DNA of 64,000 nt, from positions 1 to 64,000 of the forward strand of contig DAMCAP010000002.1 in assembly GCA_032059445.1 (NCBI GenBank). Direction: 5' to 3'. This document shows, one piece after another, positions 43,814 through 53,040 of the stretch. Source of the DNA: DAMCAP01 sp032059445. GTDB taxonomy: Bacteria; Bacillota; Clostridia; Oscillospirales; Ruminococcaceae. The notes under the pieces are model-generated. The model ran no database searches. It saw only the letters and a program-made list of their open reading frames with translations, and had not been told where the DNA came from. Each line of letters starts with the position of its first letter. Position 1 is the first letter of the stretch. A program made the translations under genes and the position numbers.

Positions 43814-43835
43814 ATCCAAAAGAAAGGAGGCAGCT

Positions 43836-44657
43836 ATGCTCCAAAAAATCCTAGACAGCGCATTTCAAAAGCATGAGATCCAATACTGGGGGCTTTGCCC
43901 CATCGAGCCTTTGCTGCCTTTCTTTGCAAACAATGCCGCAGCAAGAGCTCCCTCCCCTGTCAAAAGCGCCATTGTATGCCTAATACCCTACTATACCGGA
44001 GAGCACCCTGAGCGAAACCTCTCCCATTATGCGATCATCCCTGACTACCACATTGTCGCCGGCAAGATGCTACAAGAGGTCTGTGAGCTACTCGCCCAGC
44101 ACTATCCACAAAATACCTTCGTCCCCTTTGTTGATATTTCCCCCATCGACGAGGTCAAAGCAGCTAGCCTCTGTGGGCTGGGCAACATCGGGCCAAGCTC
44201 CCTGCTGATCAATAGAGAATACGGGGCTCTTTGCTTCATCGGCAGCATCCTCAGCGATCTTGGGGCTTCTGCTGTCATCCGAGCAGGCAACGAAGGCTGC
44301 ATCCACTGCGGGCGCTGTATCACTGCCTGCCCCGCAGCTGCTATCAGCCCTCAAGGGATTGACCCTAGCCGCTGCCTCTCTGCCCTCACCCAGCAGAAAA
44401 AGGAGCTAAGCCCAGAGCAGACTGAGTTGATCCGCCAAAATAAGCTGGCTTGGGGCTGTGATCAGTGCAGCCTTGCCTGCCCCATCCCCAGAAAGCGAAC
44501 CCCCATCAGAGCGTTTCGCCAGCAGGTTATCCCTACCGCCAACCTACAAAATCTCGACCAGCTGATGATCAATCGAGCCTTCGCTTATCGGGGCAAAAAG
44601 GTGATGCTGCGAAATCTCAATATCTTAGACAGTACAGAGAAATCTCCTGCCGAATAA
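43836..44657 (+). CDS. QueG-like ferredoxin-type reductase, truncated form
   Basis: A 273-residue protein related to epoxyqueuosine reductase. KAASLCGLGNIGPSSLLIN is the QueG cobalamin-domain core, followed by the double cluster motif CIHCGRCITACP and WGCDQCSLACP. The family is normally longer and ends in a HEAT-like region; that part is missing here, so it is a short paralogue rather than true QueG. Such proteins occur in Clostridia with unknown role. AAGGAGG lies before the ATG at 43836. The repeat array begins 10 bp after its stop. Confidence 0.8.
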   Translation: MLQKILDSAFQKHEIQYWGLCPIEPLLPFFANNAAARAPSPVKSAIVCLIPYYTGEHPERNLSHYAIIPDYHIVAGKMLQEVCELLAQHYPQNTFVPFVDISPIDEVKAASLCGLGNIGPSSLLINREYGALCFIGSILSDLGASAVIRAGNEGCIHCGRCITACPAAAISPQGIDPSRCLSALTQQKKELSPEQTELIRQNKLAWGCDQCSLACPIPRKRTPIRAFRQQVIPTANLQNLDQLMINRAFAYRGKKVMLRNLNILDSTEKSPAE

Positions 44658-44667
44658 GATCAATGCC

Positions 44668-45010
44668 ATGGTGTAGGTTTATCTCGTAAATTTTCCATCC
44701 AGACCTGCTATGGTGTAGGTTTATCTCTAAACTCCCATCCCAACCTGCTATGGTGTAGGTTTATCTCTAAACTTCCATCCCGACCTGCTATGGTGTAGGT
44801 TTATCTCTAAACTTCCAATTCCAACCTGCTATGGTGTAGGTTTATCCCGCAAACTTCCCATCCCGACCTGCTATGATGTAGGTATATCTCTAAACTTTCA
44901 TCCCGACCTACTATGGTGTAGGTTTATCTCTAAACTTCCATCCCGACCTGCCATGGTGTAGGTTTATCTCGAAACTTCTATCCCCACCTGCTATAGTGTA
45001 GGCTCATTTA
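44668..45010 (+). repeat. Nine tandem 40-42-bp hairpin repeats
   Basis: ATGGTGTAGGTTTATC recurs at 44668, 44710, 44750, 44790, 44831, 44873, 44913, 44953 and 44993. The whole unit is conserved (CCCGACCTGCT then the anchor, then TCTAAACTTCCAT), so there are no unique spacers. In each unit ACCTGC and GTAGGT pair around TATGGT with one G-U. The array fills the space between the QueG-like gene and the decarboxylase. Confidence 0.92.
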
Positions 45011-45140
45011 TACAACACTTATAAATCCCTGCTATAGCATGTTTTTTATAGTCCCGCTCAATACTCATGCACTGAGAAGCGCGACCCTATCTCAATGCTG
45101 ATTGATAGGCAACCAGCTGACTACCAACAAGGAGATGCCA

Positions 45141-46460
45141 ATGACCACACCTCTCTATGATGCTATGCAAAGTTATCTGCAAAGCAAGCCCGCCCGCTTC
45201 CATACACCGGGGCACAAGGGCTCACTGCCCTTTCCTCTGGCAGAGCTCGCCCCCTATGACCTGACCGAATTGCCCCTGACAGGCAGCCTTTTTGATGAAG
45301 AAGGCCCCATGCTCGATACAGAGTCCCGCATCGCCTCCTTTTACGGCGCGGGTGCCAGCCTCATCAGCGCAGGAGGTGCCACCCTCTGCATACAGGGGAT
45401 GCTAGGGGCATTTTGTCCCATGGGCAGCAAGCTCCTGATGTTCAGGGGCTGCCACCGCAGTGCCGTATCTGCTGCCGCTCTGCTGGGCTTAGAGATCATC
45501 TGGGTCTATCCTGATCTTCCCTCAGGGGCAGGGTTGCCGGGCACCGTTTCGCCCAAGGCAGTAGCGGATGCAATTCACCGCCACCCCGATGCCCGTGGGC
45601 TTTATGTCACCAGCCCCGATTATTTCGGGGTGCTGCAAGACATCGCTGCTTTCCAAAGCATCTGTGCTCAGCATGGCATCCCCTTACTGGTCGATAATGC
45701 CCATGGTAGCCACCTGCGGTTTTTTGAGGAGCTTCACCCCTTGGTACTTGGGGCAGATGCCTGCTGCGATTCCTTCCACAAAACCCTGCCGGTGTTGACG
45801 GGGGGTGCTGTACTACATCTTAAAGACTCTGCCCTTCGCCCCAAGGCTAGAGCAATGATGGCCTTGTTTGGCTCTACCTCCCCGAGCTACCCGATCATGC
45901 TCTCCATCGAGCTGGCAGCAGCTCGCCTTGAGGAGCTAAAAGCCCACTATCAAGCCTTGGCTATCGAAGTCGGCAAGCTCAGGCAATATGCCTTAGATGC
46001 AAATGTATGGGGTGTAGCAGCTACAGCTGACCCCCTGCGTATCGTCCTTGACTACAGCCAGAGCGGCTTAGACCAAAGCAGCTTTACCGCCCTGTGCCAG
46101 CACCTTGGCATAGAGCCAGAGTACACCACTGCCACCCATACAGTGCTGCTGCCTGCTCCCCTCAGCCCCCTAGATGGCGTCTACCGCCTGATCGATCGGA
46201 TCAGAGCTTCTGTACCAGCATCGCCTTATCTCAATCCTCTGCCAATCCTCGACCAAAAGCTCCCTCTGCGAGATGCTATCCTAAAGGATAGTGAGCCGAT
46301 TGACATCCAAGATAGCGTTGGCAGGATTGCTGCTCAAATTTTTGCCCCCTGCCCTCCCGGTGTGCCCATTACAGTGCCAGGCGAGCAAATTTGTGAAAAA
46401 GCGAAAGTTTTCCTAAAAAACTATGGTGCAAAGCAAATTTATGTGGTAAAATGTATATAA
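45141..46460 (+). CDS. Orn/Lys/Arg decarboxylase family protein
   Basis: PLP-dependent decarboxylase of the YaaO/SpeA-like short type (439 residues; no large C-terminal inducible domain). FHTPGHKGS near the N-terminus, VDNAHGSHL and the PLP-lysine motif DSFHKTLPVLTGGAVLH (about 210) are intact. The product could be cadaverine, agmatine or putrescine; sequence alone does not decide. AAGGAG lies 6 nt before the ATG at 45141; an earlier ATG is inside the site. It heads the B. subtilis yaaO-like gene order. The usual tmk between it and darA is absent. Confidence 0.92.
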   Translation: MTTPLYDAMQSYLQSKPARFHTPGHKGSLPFPLAELAPYDLTELPLTGSLFDEEGPMLDTESRIASFYGAGASLISAGGATLCIQGMLGAFCPMGSKLLMFRGCHRSAVSAAALLGLEIIWVYPDLPSGAGLPGTVSPKAVADAIHRHPDARGLYVTSPDYFGVLQDIAAFQSICAQHGIPLLVDNAHGSHLRFFEELHPLVLGADACCDSFHKTLPVLTGGAVLHLKDSALRPKARAMMALFGSTSPSYPIMLSIELAAARLEELKAHYQALAIEVGKLRQYALDANVWGVAATADPLRIVLDYSQSGLDQSSFTALCQHLGIEPEYTTATHTVLLPAPLSPLDGVYRLIDRIRASVPASPYLNPLPILDQKLPLRDAILKDSEPIDIQDSVGRIAAQIFAPCPPGVPITVPGEQICEKAKVFLKNYGAKQIYVVKCI

Positions 46461-46533
46461 CAGCATAGGGATTGCAATAAATTTTATACGAAACCTATAT
46501 GCTGCACTACCTATCAGAACAGGAGGCTTTACT

Positions 46534-46857
46534 ATGAAGCTTATTATGGCTATCGTATCAAACGATGACAGTGCAAAGGTCCAGGCTGCGCTTACAAAAG
46601 AGAAATTTCAGGTTACTCGTCTTGCCACTACAGGCGGCTTCCTGATGGCAGGTAATACTACATTTATCTGCGGTACTGACGATGATAAGGTGGATACCGT
46701 AATCGATATCATCGGTCGCCATTCCAAGAAACGCACCCAAATGGTACCCTCCTCCGCATCCTATGGCGTTGGTATGTATACCTCCTTCCCTGTTGAGGTT
46801 ACCATCGGCGGCGCTACCATCTTTGTGATGGATGTCTCTAGATTTGAGAAGATATAA
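46534..46857 (+). CDS. darA: Cyclic-di-AMP receptor DarA (PII-like)
   Basis: A 107-residue PII-like trimer subunit that binds c-di-AMP in Firmicutes. The sequence matches DarA/PstA: KLIMAIVSNDDSAKV, VTRLATTGGFLMAGNTT, and the long loop with SYGVGMYTSFP. Its role is a signal receptor; the partner is unknown in most species. AGGAGG lies before the ATG. In B. subtilis yaaR follows; here holB starts 6 bp later. Confidence 0.95.
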   Translation: MKLIMAIVSNDDSAKVQAALTKEKFQVTRLATTGGFLMAGNTTFICGTDDDKVDTVIDIIGRHSKKRTQMVPSSASYGVGMYTSFPVEVTIGGATIFVMDVSRFEKI

Positions 46858-46863
46858 CGGCGG

Positions 46864-47790
46864 ATGCTTGTGATTAATCAGCTTCTTTATAATCAACATT
46901 GTTATCAGATGCTCGCCGCCCTCAGGGGTGGCGGGCGTTTGCCGCATACCGTGATCATCAGCGGCAAGGCAGGCAGCGGTAAAAAAACCTTTGCCCGCCA
47001 GCTGGGGAGCGCATATCTCTGCTCCACCGCAGGAGAATTCCCCTGCGGTGTATGCTCCGATTGCCGCTTGACTTTATCGGGCACCCACCCCGACCTTGAG
47101 AGCATGAGCGGCGAAGGCAAAAGCGGTGCTATTTCGGTACATGCTATCCGTGAGCTAAAGCTTACGGCGCAGATCAAGCCTAACCAAGCACACCGCAGAG
47201 GTTTCATCCTAAATCATTGTGAGCTGATGCAGGCCTCTGCCCAAAACGCCCTGCTTAAGCAGATCGAAGAACCGGCGGCAGGGGTATTTTACATCCTCTT
47301 GTGCGAAAATGCAGACGCACTGCTGGAAACGATCCGCTCGAGGGCTGTGATCTTCCCAATGGCAGAGCTAAGCGCCCAGCAATGTGCCGAGGTGGTATGT
47401 GGCCTGATGCCCCAAGTCTCCAATGTAGATGCCCTCTCAGCTGCTGCCTTATCAGGTGGCTCGGTTGGGCTTACTCTTGCTGCGCTGGGTAGCGCAACCG
47501 ATACCGGGATCTTTCACGATTGCAAGCGCATCTTAAGCTGCGTGACGGTATCCGATACCTACGGTATCGTTAGCATCCTTCAGCCTTACGAGGGCAATCG
47601 AGCAAGCTATCTTTCGTTGATTCATTCCCTCAAGCTGATGGCAGTCTCCCACAGCCGCAGCGGTAGCTGGGCACTCACTCGTCTGCCACAAGTAAGCGAC
47701 ATCCTAGATTACGCAGGTAGTGCCTGTACACAAAATGTGGTACTCCCCCTACTCTCTACCGTCATCGCCCATAAGCTGACGGCGGTATAG
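46864..47790 (+). CDS. holB: DNA polymerase III subunit delta prime
   Basis: Clamp-loader subunit. 308 residues. A degenerate AAA+ domain with P-loop ISGKAGSGKKTFARQL (about 32), zinc ribbon CGVCSDCRLT (about 60), and QNALLKQIEEPAAG/LLCENADALLETIRSRA, the family hallmark. No strong ribosome binding site is seen before the ATG; the first ATG lies 7 nt after the darA stop, so translation is probably coupled. It sits between darA and ricT as in Bacillus. Confidence 0.94.
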   Translation: MLVINQLLYNQHCYQMLAALRGGGRLPHTVIISGKAGSGKKTFARQLGSAYLCSTAGEFPCGVCSDCRLTLSGTHPDLESMSGEGKSGAISVHAIRELKLTAQIKPNQAHRRGFILNHCELMQASAQNALLKQIEEPAAGVFYILLCENADALLETIRSRAVIFPMAELSAQQCAEVVCGLMPQVSNVDALSAAALSGGSVGLTLAALGSATDTGIFHDCKRILSCVTVSDTYGIVSILQPYEGNRASYLSLIHSLKLMAVSHSRSGSWALTRLPQVSDILDYAGSACTQNVVLPLLSTVIAHKLTAV

Positions 47791-47967
47791 GTAATTCCCA
47801 TAGCATTTTATTGAGAACATGCCTTGCAAGGGGTGTTCCCGACCTTACTGGGCAGTCTGCCCAGATCATATAGCAATACATCAAAAGCAGCATTTAAGAA
47901 GCAGAAACTTCTCCCTACATCATAGGGATCAATATAAATACTTGCCCACAGGGCAGAACGAGGTAAT

Positions 47968-48834
47968 ATGGCAGAAATAGTTGGTGTAAGATTTAAAGAA
48001 GTCGGTAAAATATATTATTTTGACCCCAGTGGCATCAAGGTGGAGTTAAAGCAAAAGGTCATCGTGGAGACAGCCCGCGGCGTGGAATGCGGCACTGTGG
48101 CAATTGCCAACCGTGAGGTGGCCGACTCCACCATACACGCCCCACTTAAGCCGATCCTAAGGATCGCTACAGAGGCGGATCTAGCCCAGATGGCGGCAGT
48201 ATCTAAAAAGGAGCAGAGTGCCTTTGACATCTGCCAGAAGAAGATTGCCGAGCACGGGCTAGATATGAAGCTGATCAATGTAGAGTATACCTTTGACGGC
48301 AACAAGATCCTCTTTTACTTTACTGCTGATGGCAGGGTCGATTTCAGAGAGTTGGTCAAAGATTTGGCGTCGATATTCCGCACCCGCATCGAGCTACGGC
48401 AGATCGGCGTGCGCGACGAAGCAAAGATGCTGGGCGGTCTTGGCATCTGCGGTCGTGAGTTTTGCTGCTCTAGCTTTTTGGGAGAGTTCCAGCCTGTATC
48501 CATCAAGATGGCTAAGGAGCAGGGCTTATCCCTCAATCCTACCAAAATATCTGGCACCTGCGGCAGGCTGATGTGCTGCCTGAAATATGAGCAGGAAACC
48601 TATGAGCACCTGCTCAAAACCACCCCTAAGGTGGGCGCTATCGTCCAGACCGATGAAGGTCGTGGTACTGTAGTTGATGTAAGCCTGCTGACCGGCTATA
48701 TCAAGGTAAGCTTCGAAAAAAATGATGGCGGCATCAAGCCCTTCCATAAAGATGAGGTTAAAATCATCCGCGACGGCCATATCAGGCTCGACAAAAGCGA
48801 AGTTGCTGCCCTCAAGGAGCTTGAGGGGCAATAA
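47968..48834 (+). CDS. ricT: PSP1-domain protein RicT (YaaT)
   Basis: Part of the Ric (YaaT-YlbF-YmcA) complex that supports RNase Y processing, competence and sporulation in Bacillus, where it binds Fe-S clusters. 288 residues. The PSP1 core (LPSYxLDRV-like KILFYFTADGRVDFRELVKD) and cysteines CGREFCC and CGRLMCCL (about 158 and 191) are intact. GAGGTAAT lies before the ATG. A 177-bp spacer with two hairpins precedes it. Confidence 0.93.
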   Translation: MAEIVGVRFKEVGKIYYFDPSGIKVELKQKVIVETARGVECGTVAIANREVADSTIHAPLKPILRIATEADLAQMAAVSKKEQSAFDICQKKIAEHGLDMKLINVEYTFDGNKILFYFTADGRVDFRELVKDLASIFRTRIELRQIGVRDEAKMLGGLGICGREFCCSSFLGEFQPVSIKMAKEQGLSLNPTKISGTCGRLMCCLKYEQETYEHLLKTTPKVGAIVQTDEGRGTVVDVSLLTGYIKVSFEKNDGGIKPFHKDEVKIIRDGHIRLDKSEVAALKELEGQ

Positions 48835-49053
48835 TGTGCGGCAACAAGACGAGTGGGTTTCCCCACCTCGGCTTGATATAATACCTGCGCTGTAGCTAGC
48901 TGCGGCGCAGGGCCGTGTGATGTTTTGTACAAGCATAGTCCAGATACTAAGCGGCTTTGTATTTATGTTAAAGCCCGCCAAATTTTGCAAGTAAAATTGC
49001 AATATTATCATATAAAAAATTTTTGTTATTCACTGTTCTTTTTGACTTTTTTA

Positions 49054-49062
49054 TGTTAGAAT
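49054..49062 (+). promoter_or_regulatory. Extended -10 promoter of the ferredoxin gene
   Basis: TGTTAGAAT, about 28 nt before the start codon, so the mRNA has a very short leader. No clear -35. Confidence 0.6.
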
Positions 49063-49090
49063 GGTTACAAGTAAAGGAGGTGTTTTTACA

Positions 49091-49261
49091 ATGGCTTATG
49101 TAATCAATGACGCTTGCATCTGCTGCGGAGCATGCGAGGCTGAGTGCCCTGTATCCGCTATCTCTTCTGGGGACAGCAAGTATGTAATCAACGCTGACAC
49201 CTGCATCGACTGCGGTGCTTGTGCTAGTGTATGCCCAGTTGGAGCTCCAGTTCAGGGCTAA
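49091..49261 (+). CDS. 2[4Fe-4S] ferredoxin
   Basis: A 56-residue clostridial ferredoxin. CICCGACEAECP and CIDCGACASVCP supply the eight cysteines (about 9-19 and 38-48) for two [4Fe-4S] clusters, and VGAPVQG ends it. It would be the low-potential electron carrier for the hydrogenase and oxidoreductases here. AAAGGAGG lies 10 nt before the ATG. It has its own promoter and terminator, and is inserted into the otherwise conserved ricT-trmN6 order. Confidence 0.97.
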   Translation: MAYVINDACICCGACEAECPVSAISSGDSKYVINADTCIDCGACASVCPVGAPVQG

Positions 49262-49288
49262 TGCCTGATCTGCTTACTTAACGTAAAA

Positions 49289-49312
49289 GACCAGCCTTTC
49301 GGCTGGTTTTTT
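49289..49312 (+). terminator. Ferredoxin terminator
   Basis: GACCAGCC and GGCTGGTT pair around TTTC, followed by TTTT. Confidence 0.93.
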
Positions 49313-49403
49313 ATTTATACCTAGGTATATCTCTATACAACTTACGATTGGGCTTAGCCTGATCTATGATATACTTCTCCAAAACACCCCGAAAGGAGCC
49401 TTT

Positions 49404-50141
49404 ATGGAGCAGACAAGCTACCAACCGCTCTCTGACAGCCTGTCGATAGCCGTCAACCTTACCCATCGGTTTTCCACCGATTCGATTTTGCTCTCCGACT
49501 TTGCCGCCCCCAAGAAATCCGAGCGTGCCTGCGACCTTTGCAGTGGATGCGGCATCATTGCTTTAAGCTGGTATCGGCAGGGTGCCCAGCTTGGCCCAAA
49601 GCTGGCGGTAGGGGTAGAGCTAGAGCCACAGGCTTCTGCTTTGATGGAGCTTTCGATCCAGCAAAATCAACTAGCCCATCAAGTGGTGGCAGTAAATATG
49701 GATCTAAAAGAAATCAACCCCAATTGTCATCCCGCCCTCAAGCTCCAGAGCTTTGATGTGGTGACCTGCAACCCTCCCTATCAGACGCAAGGGAGTGGCC
49801 TAGTGGCAGGCAGCCAGCGGGGTGTAGCCCGCCATGAGCTAGAATGCACCATAGAGGATGTATGCCAAGCAGCAAGTAAGCTGCTGCGCTTTGGTGGCAG
49901 GCTGTGTATCTGTCAGCGCCCCAGTCGGTTGGTAGATGTGCTGGCAGCTATGCGTAGCTTTGGTATCGAGCCCAAGCGCCTGAGAATGGTGCAAAAAAAC
50001 GCCGATACCCCGCCTTGGCTCTTTATGGTTGAGGGCAAAAAAGGCAGCAAGCCCCATATGGTAATTGATCCACCTGTGATCCTCTACCACCCCGACGGCA
50101 GCCTTACACAGCAGGCAAAGGAAATCTATCGCTATACCTAA
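49404..50141 (+). CDS. trmN6: tRNA1(Val) A37 N6-methyltransferase-like protein
   Basis: A 245-residue Rossmann methyltransferase of the YfiC/YabB type. The SAM loop is ACDLCSGCGIIALS (about 40), and the amino-methylation motif is VVTCNPPY (about 118), typical of adenine N6 methylation. AAAGGAG precedes the ATG. It is followed 41 bp later by rsmI, the same pair as yabB-yazA-yabC in Bacillus, supporting the assignment. The target tRNA is inferred. Confidence 0.9.
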   Translation: MEQTSYQPLSDSLSIAVNLTHRFSTDSILLSDFAAPKKSERACDLCSGCGIIALSWYRQGAQLGPKLAVGVELEPQASALMELSIQQNQLAHQVVAVNMDLKEINPNCHPALKLQSFDVVTCNPPYQTQGSGLVAGSQRGVARHELECTIEDVCQAASKLLRFGGRLCICQRPSRLVDVLAAMRSFGIEPKRLRMVQKNADTPPWLFMVEGKKGSKPHMVIDPPVILYHPDGSLTQQAKEIYRYT

Positions 50142-50182
50142 TCCCTGACTACACCCGCCGCTTTTGGCAGATCGGAGCAACT

Positions 50183-51016
50183 ATGTCCAAGCTATATATC
50201 GTGGGTACCCCCATCGGTAATTTAAGCGACTTTTCTCCTCGAGGCAAAGAAACCTTAGAGGCGGTGGATTTCATCGCAGCGGAGGATACCCGTGTCACCC
50301 TCAAGCTTTTGTCACGGTTTGGCATCTCAAAGCCGATGGTCAGCTACTATGAGCATAATTTACGGGAGCGGGGCGAGGTGATTACCGCAAGGATCCTCGC
50401 AGGCGAAAGCTGTGCCATCGTCACCGATGCTGGCATGCCCTGCATCAGCGACCCGGGAGAAGAGCTGGTCAAGCTCTGTGCCCAAAAGGGCATCGATGTA
50501 GTCGCCATCCCCGGCCCCTCGGCAGCTATCACTGCGCTGGCTTTATCAGGGCTTGATACCTCCCGCTTTAGCTTTGAGGGCTTCCTGACTACCAACAAAG
50601 CAGGGCGCCGCCAGCATCTAGAAGAAATTTGTGAGCTTGGGCGCACATTAATCTTCTACGAAGCGCCTCACAAGCTGCGCAGCACCCTGAAGGATATGCT
50701 GGCTGTGCTGGGCGACCGCAAAATCTCCCTCTGCCGTGAGCTGACCAAAATTTATGAAGAGGTCATCCGCACCACCCTGAGCGAAGCAATCATCTACTAC
50801 AGCGAAGTAGAGCCTAAAGGGGAGTTTGTACTGATCATAGAGGGGGCTGCGCCTAAAGTCAAGGAGCTGCCTACTCTGGAAGAAGCCGCATCCCTTGCCG
50901 CCCGACTGATGGATGAGGGAATGAAGCCCTCCATCGCCGCTAAGGAAGCAGCAGCAAAAACAGGACTAAAAAAAGCAGATATCTACCGCATGCTTTTAGA
51001 GGAAGATAAGCAATAA
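50183..51016 (+). CDS. rsmI: 16S rRNA (cytidine(1402)-2'-O)-methyltransferase
   Basis: Methylates C1402 of 16S rRNA. 277 residues. The N-terminal LYIVGTPIGNLSDFSPR, AAEDTRVTLKLL, TDAGMPCISDPGE and GPSAAITAL blocks define the tetrapyrrole-methylase-fold RsmI family, and the C-terminal helical domain ends IYRMLLEED. CGGAG precedes the ATG. It is the last gene of the cluster; abrB, its usual neighbour in Bacillus, is not here. Confidence 0.96.
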   Translation: MSKLYIVGTPIGNLSDFSPRGKETLEAVDFIAAEDTRVTLKLLSRFGISKPMVSYYEHNLRERGEVITARILAGESCAIVTDAGMPCISDPGEELVKLCAQKGIDVVAIPGPSAAITALALSGLDTSRFSFEGFLTTNKAGRRQHLEEICELGRTLIFYEAPHKLRSTLKDMLAVLGDRKISLCRELTKIYEEVIRTTLSEAIIYYSEVEPKGEFVLIIEGAAPKVKELPTLEEAASLAARLMDEGMKPSIAAKEAAAKTGLKKADIYRMLLEEDKQ

Positions 51017-51017
51017 C

Positions 51018-51060
51018 AAAAGGCTGACGATTGGGTTAACCCCGAGCGCCAGCCTTTTTT
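51018..51060 (+). terminator. rsmI terminator
   Basis: AAAGGCTG and CAGCCTTTTTT pair, with inner GGGTTAACCC palindrome. Confidence 0.9.
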
Positions 51061-51062
51061 GA

Positions 51063-51551
51063 TTATTTACCTGATGCTATGAGTATTGCGTCGATTTTAT
51101 CTCCTAAGCTTCCGCTATCATATACACGCAAGATAGGCACTCCTGCCTTCTTTAGAGCTTCATTTACAAAATGATCTCGCTCTTGCCTTTTTATCCTTTG
51201 ATGTGAGCTATCGTCTAACTCTATGGCAAGCATCGGTTTGATATATTGATCATCACACAAGATAAAATCAATATGCTTTGATCGTACTTTGTTAAATGCT
51301 GCTTGCCAATGCTTTGTTTCTTGAGGTTCTATTATATCCGCTAGTCTGACTTTTGCAAATACCAGTAGGCCTCTACTCTCGGCTACAGGTACTAAGCTCT
51401 GATAAAAGCTTAGCTCATTTTCAGTAAATAGATATTCTCTCTTTTTATACTGATAAGTTCTATTTCCACTCTTCTCTACTCGTAGGGCTTCTTCTATAAT
51501 TTTTACAACAATAAGCAACCCTAAGGGAATAATAAAGTATTTATAATCCAT
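51063..51551 (-). CDS. DUF2726-domain protein
   Basis: A 162-residue protein. One N-terminal transmembrane helix (about 5-20) is followed by a DUF2726 domain with FTENELSFYQSLVPV, FAKVRLADII, KHIDFILCDDQYIKPMLAIELDDSSH and RVYDSG. The conserved D...ELDD..H pattern resembles a PD-(D/E)xK nuclease-like core. Function is unknown; these are scattered in clostridial genomes, sometimes near mobile elements. It is read toward the rsmI terminator, convergent with that gene. Confidence 0.82.
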   Translation of the reverse strand: MDYKYFIIPLGLLIVVKIIEEALRVEKSGNRTYQYKKREYLFTENELSFYQSLVPVAESRGLLVFAKVRLADIIEPQETKHWQAAFNKVRSKHIDFILCDDQYIKPMLAIELDDSSHQRIKRQERDHFVNEALKKAGVPILRVYDSGSLGDKIDAILIASGK

Positions 51552-51791
51552 GCTGTCTCCTTAACTTCTGTCAATCCAGATCTTACCCATGACGACAATG
51601 ACTAATATTGTGATCGTGAGGATGAAATCAAATTGATCTGCATGGGGTAGATCATTGGGCTTATATCTGGGGGTAAGCTTACCAAAGCTAATTTGATCAT
51701 TAGCACCACTTTGTTAGTATATTTGGAGCTAAGAAATAGCCTCATGGGAGTGCTTCATTTACATAAGCAAGCTTATATGAGAGTTGATCTA

Positions 51792-53015
51792 TTATATCTT
51801 TAGGTCAAATATCTTCTTCGCCTTCATGCCTCTGATGGCGCTGGTATAAAAAATCCATAGTGCCAGTGCCATCGCCGCAGCCGCCAGCAGCAAGCTGCTT
51901 TGCATCCCGAAGCGATCAATAATACCGCCGTGGATCAAATTGCCCAGCACACTGCCGCACCCAAAGGTAATGGTGCTGCCAAAGGCTGCCGCAGTAGCCG
52001 CGATATTTTTGGGGGTAATATCGATAATGTAGTCAATAAAGACACGGGTCACAATCCCTGTCATCAAAGATTGGATCAGCATCGAGCCGATAATCAGCCC
52101 TAAAGAAGGCTCAAAGCAGACAACCAGTAGCCTGACCAAGCCGCAAAAAAGGCTGATGGCATAAAGAAACGGCTTGCTCATACCCCGCACCAGCAGCGTT
52201 GATACCGCCAGCATCACTACAAACTCTCCCATCGACCACACAAAGGATGCGATCCCGAAGTGATAACTGCTGCCCCCTGCCCCTGTTACGAGTGAAGCGA
52301 GGAAGGTATTGACGGGGCGCGCTGCAAACTGATATAAAGTACCACTGATCATCAGTATGATATACGGTTTATTGCCAGCCAGCATCTTAACCGCCTGCCC
52401 AAACGAAAGCTTCTGCTGGTGCTGTGCAGAGGCGCCTTTGTTGCTGCATGGCACCTGAGGTACGCGGATCATCAGCAAAATCAGCAGCGCCATCGCACCG
52501 CCGTGGATATAAAACATATACTGAAACCCCAAAGTAGCAAACAGCTTGCCGCACACCAGGCAGGTTACTCCGTAGCCCACTGTGCCGATTCCCTTGACCA
52601 AGCCATAATCCAGTGCAGGTTTGTTGGCCTTGAGGGTGATGAGCCAAGAATCCATCAGGGGAGGGATCGGGTACGAAAATACCGCTGTCAGCATTACTGC
52701 TGGGATGATCATCAGCCCTCTGCCAGCGCCCCACCAGATCAAAAATCCCGCAGGGATTGCGAGAGCGAAGCTCATCATCAAGTACCATTTGGAGGGGATA
52801 AAGGTATCGCAGATATAGCCGCTAAGAGGCTGTACCACCACATAGGTCAGCGACATGGCAGTGGTGGTTAGTCCGCAGGCAAAGTCACTGTAATTGAGCG
52901 CCTTCATATATGTAACGATAAACGCATAGACCGATGCATAGCCTACCAGATAGACCGTCTGCATCAAAATAAAGAGCACCAGCTCTTTTTGCCCGTCTTT
53001 ACGACCCCACACCAT
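51792..53015 (-). CDS. MFS transporter, nucleoside-permease-like subfamily
   Basis: A 407-residue 12-TM transporter, paralogous to the one at 42548: shared PLSGYICDTFIPSKWYL, DSWLITLK, RVPQVPCSNK and IDITPKNIAATAAAFGS. The substrate is unknown; nucleoside or oligosaccharide import and drug export are all possible. AAGGAGG lies before the start. Its leader is unusually structured and may control it. Confidence 0.86.
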   Translation of the reverse strand: MVWGRKDGQKELVLFILMQTVYLVGYASVYAFIVTYMKALNYSDFACGLTTTAMSLTYVVVQPLSGYICDTFIPSKWYLMMSFALAIPAGFLIWWGAGRGLMIIPAVMLTAVFSYPIPPLMDSWLITLKANKPALDYGLVKGIGTVGYGVTCLVCGKLFATLGFQYMFYIHGGAMALLILLMIRVPQVPCSNKGASAQHQQKLSFGQAVKMLAGNKPYIILMISGTLYQFAARPVNTFLASLVTGAGGSSYHFGIASFVWSMGEFVVMLAVSTLLVRGMSKPFLYAISLFCGLVRLLVVCFEPSLGLIIGSMLIQSLMTGIVTRVFIDYIIDITPKNIAATAAAFGSTITFGCGSVLGNLIHGGIIDRFGMQSSLLLAAAAMALALWIFYTSAIRGMKAKKIFDLKI

Positions 53016-53040
53016 GGTTCCTCCTTATTTAGGGCTGTGC

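Noticed and set aside
44668..45010. CRISPR array
   Set aside because: The period is about 40 bp and the whole unit is conserved, so there are no unique spacers, and no cas genes are nearby.
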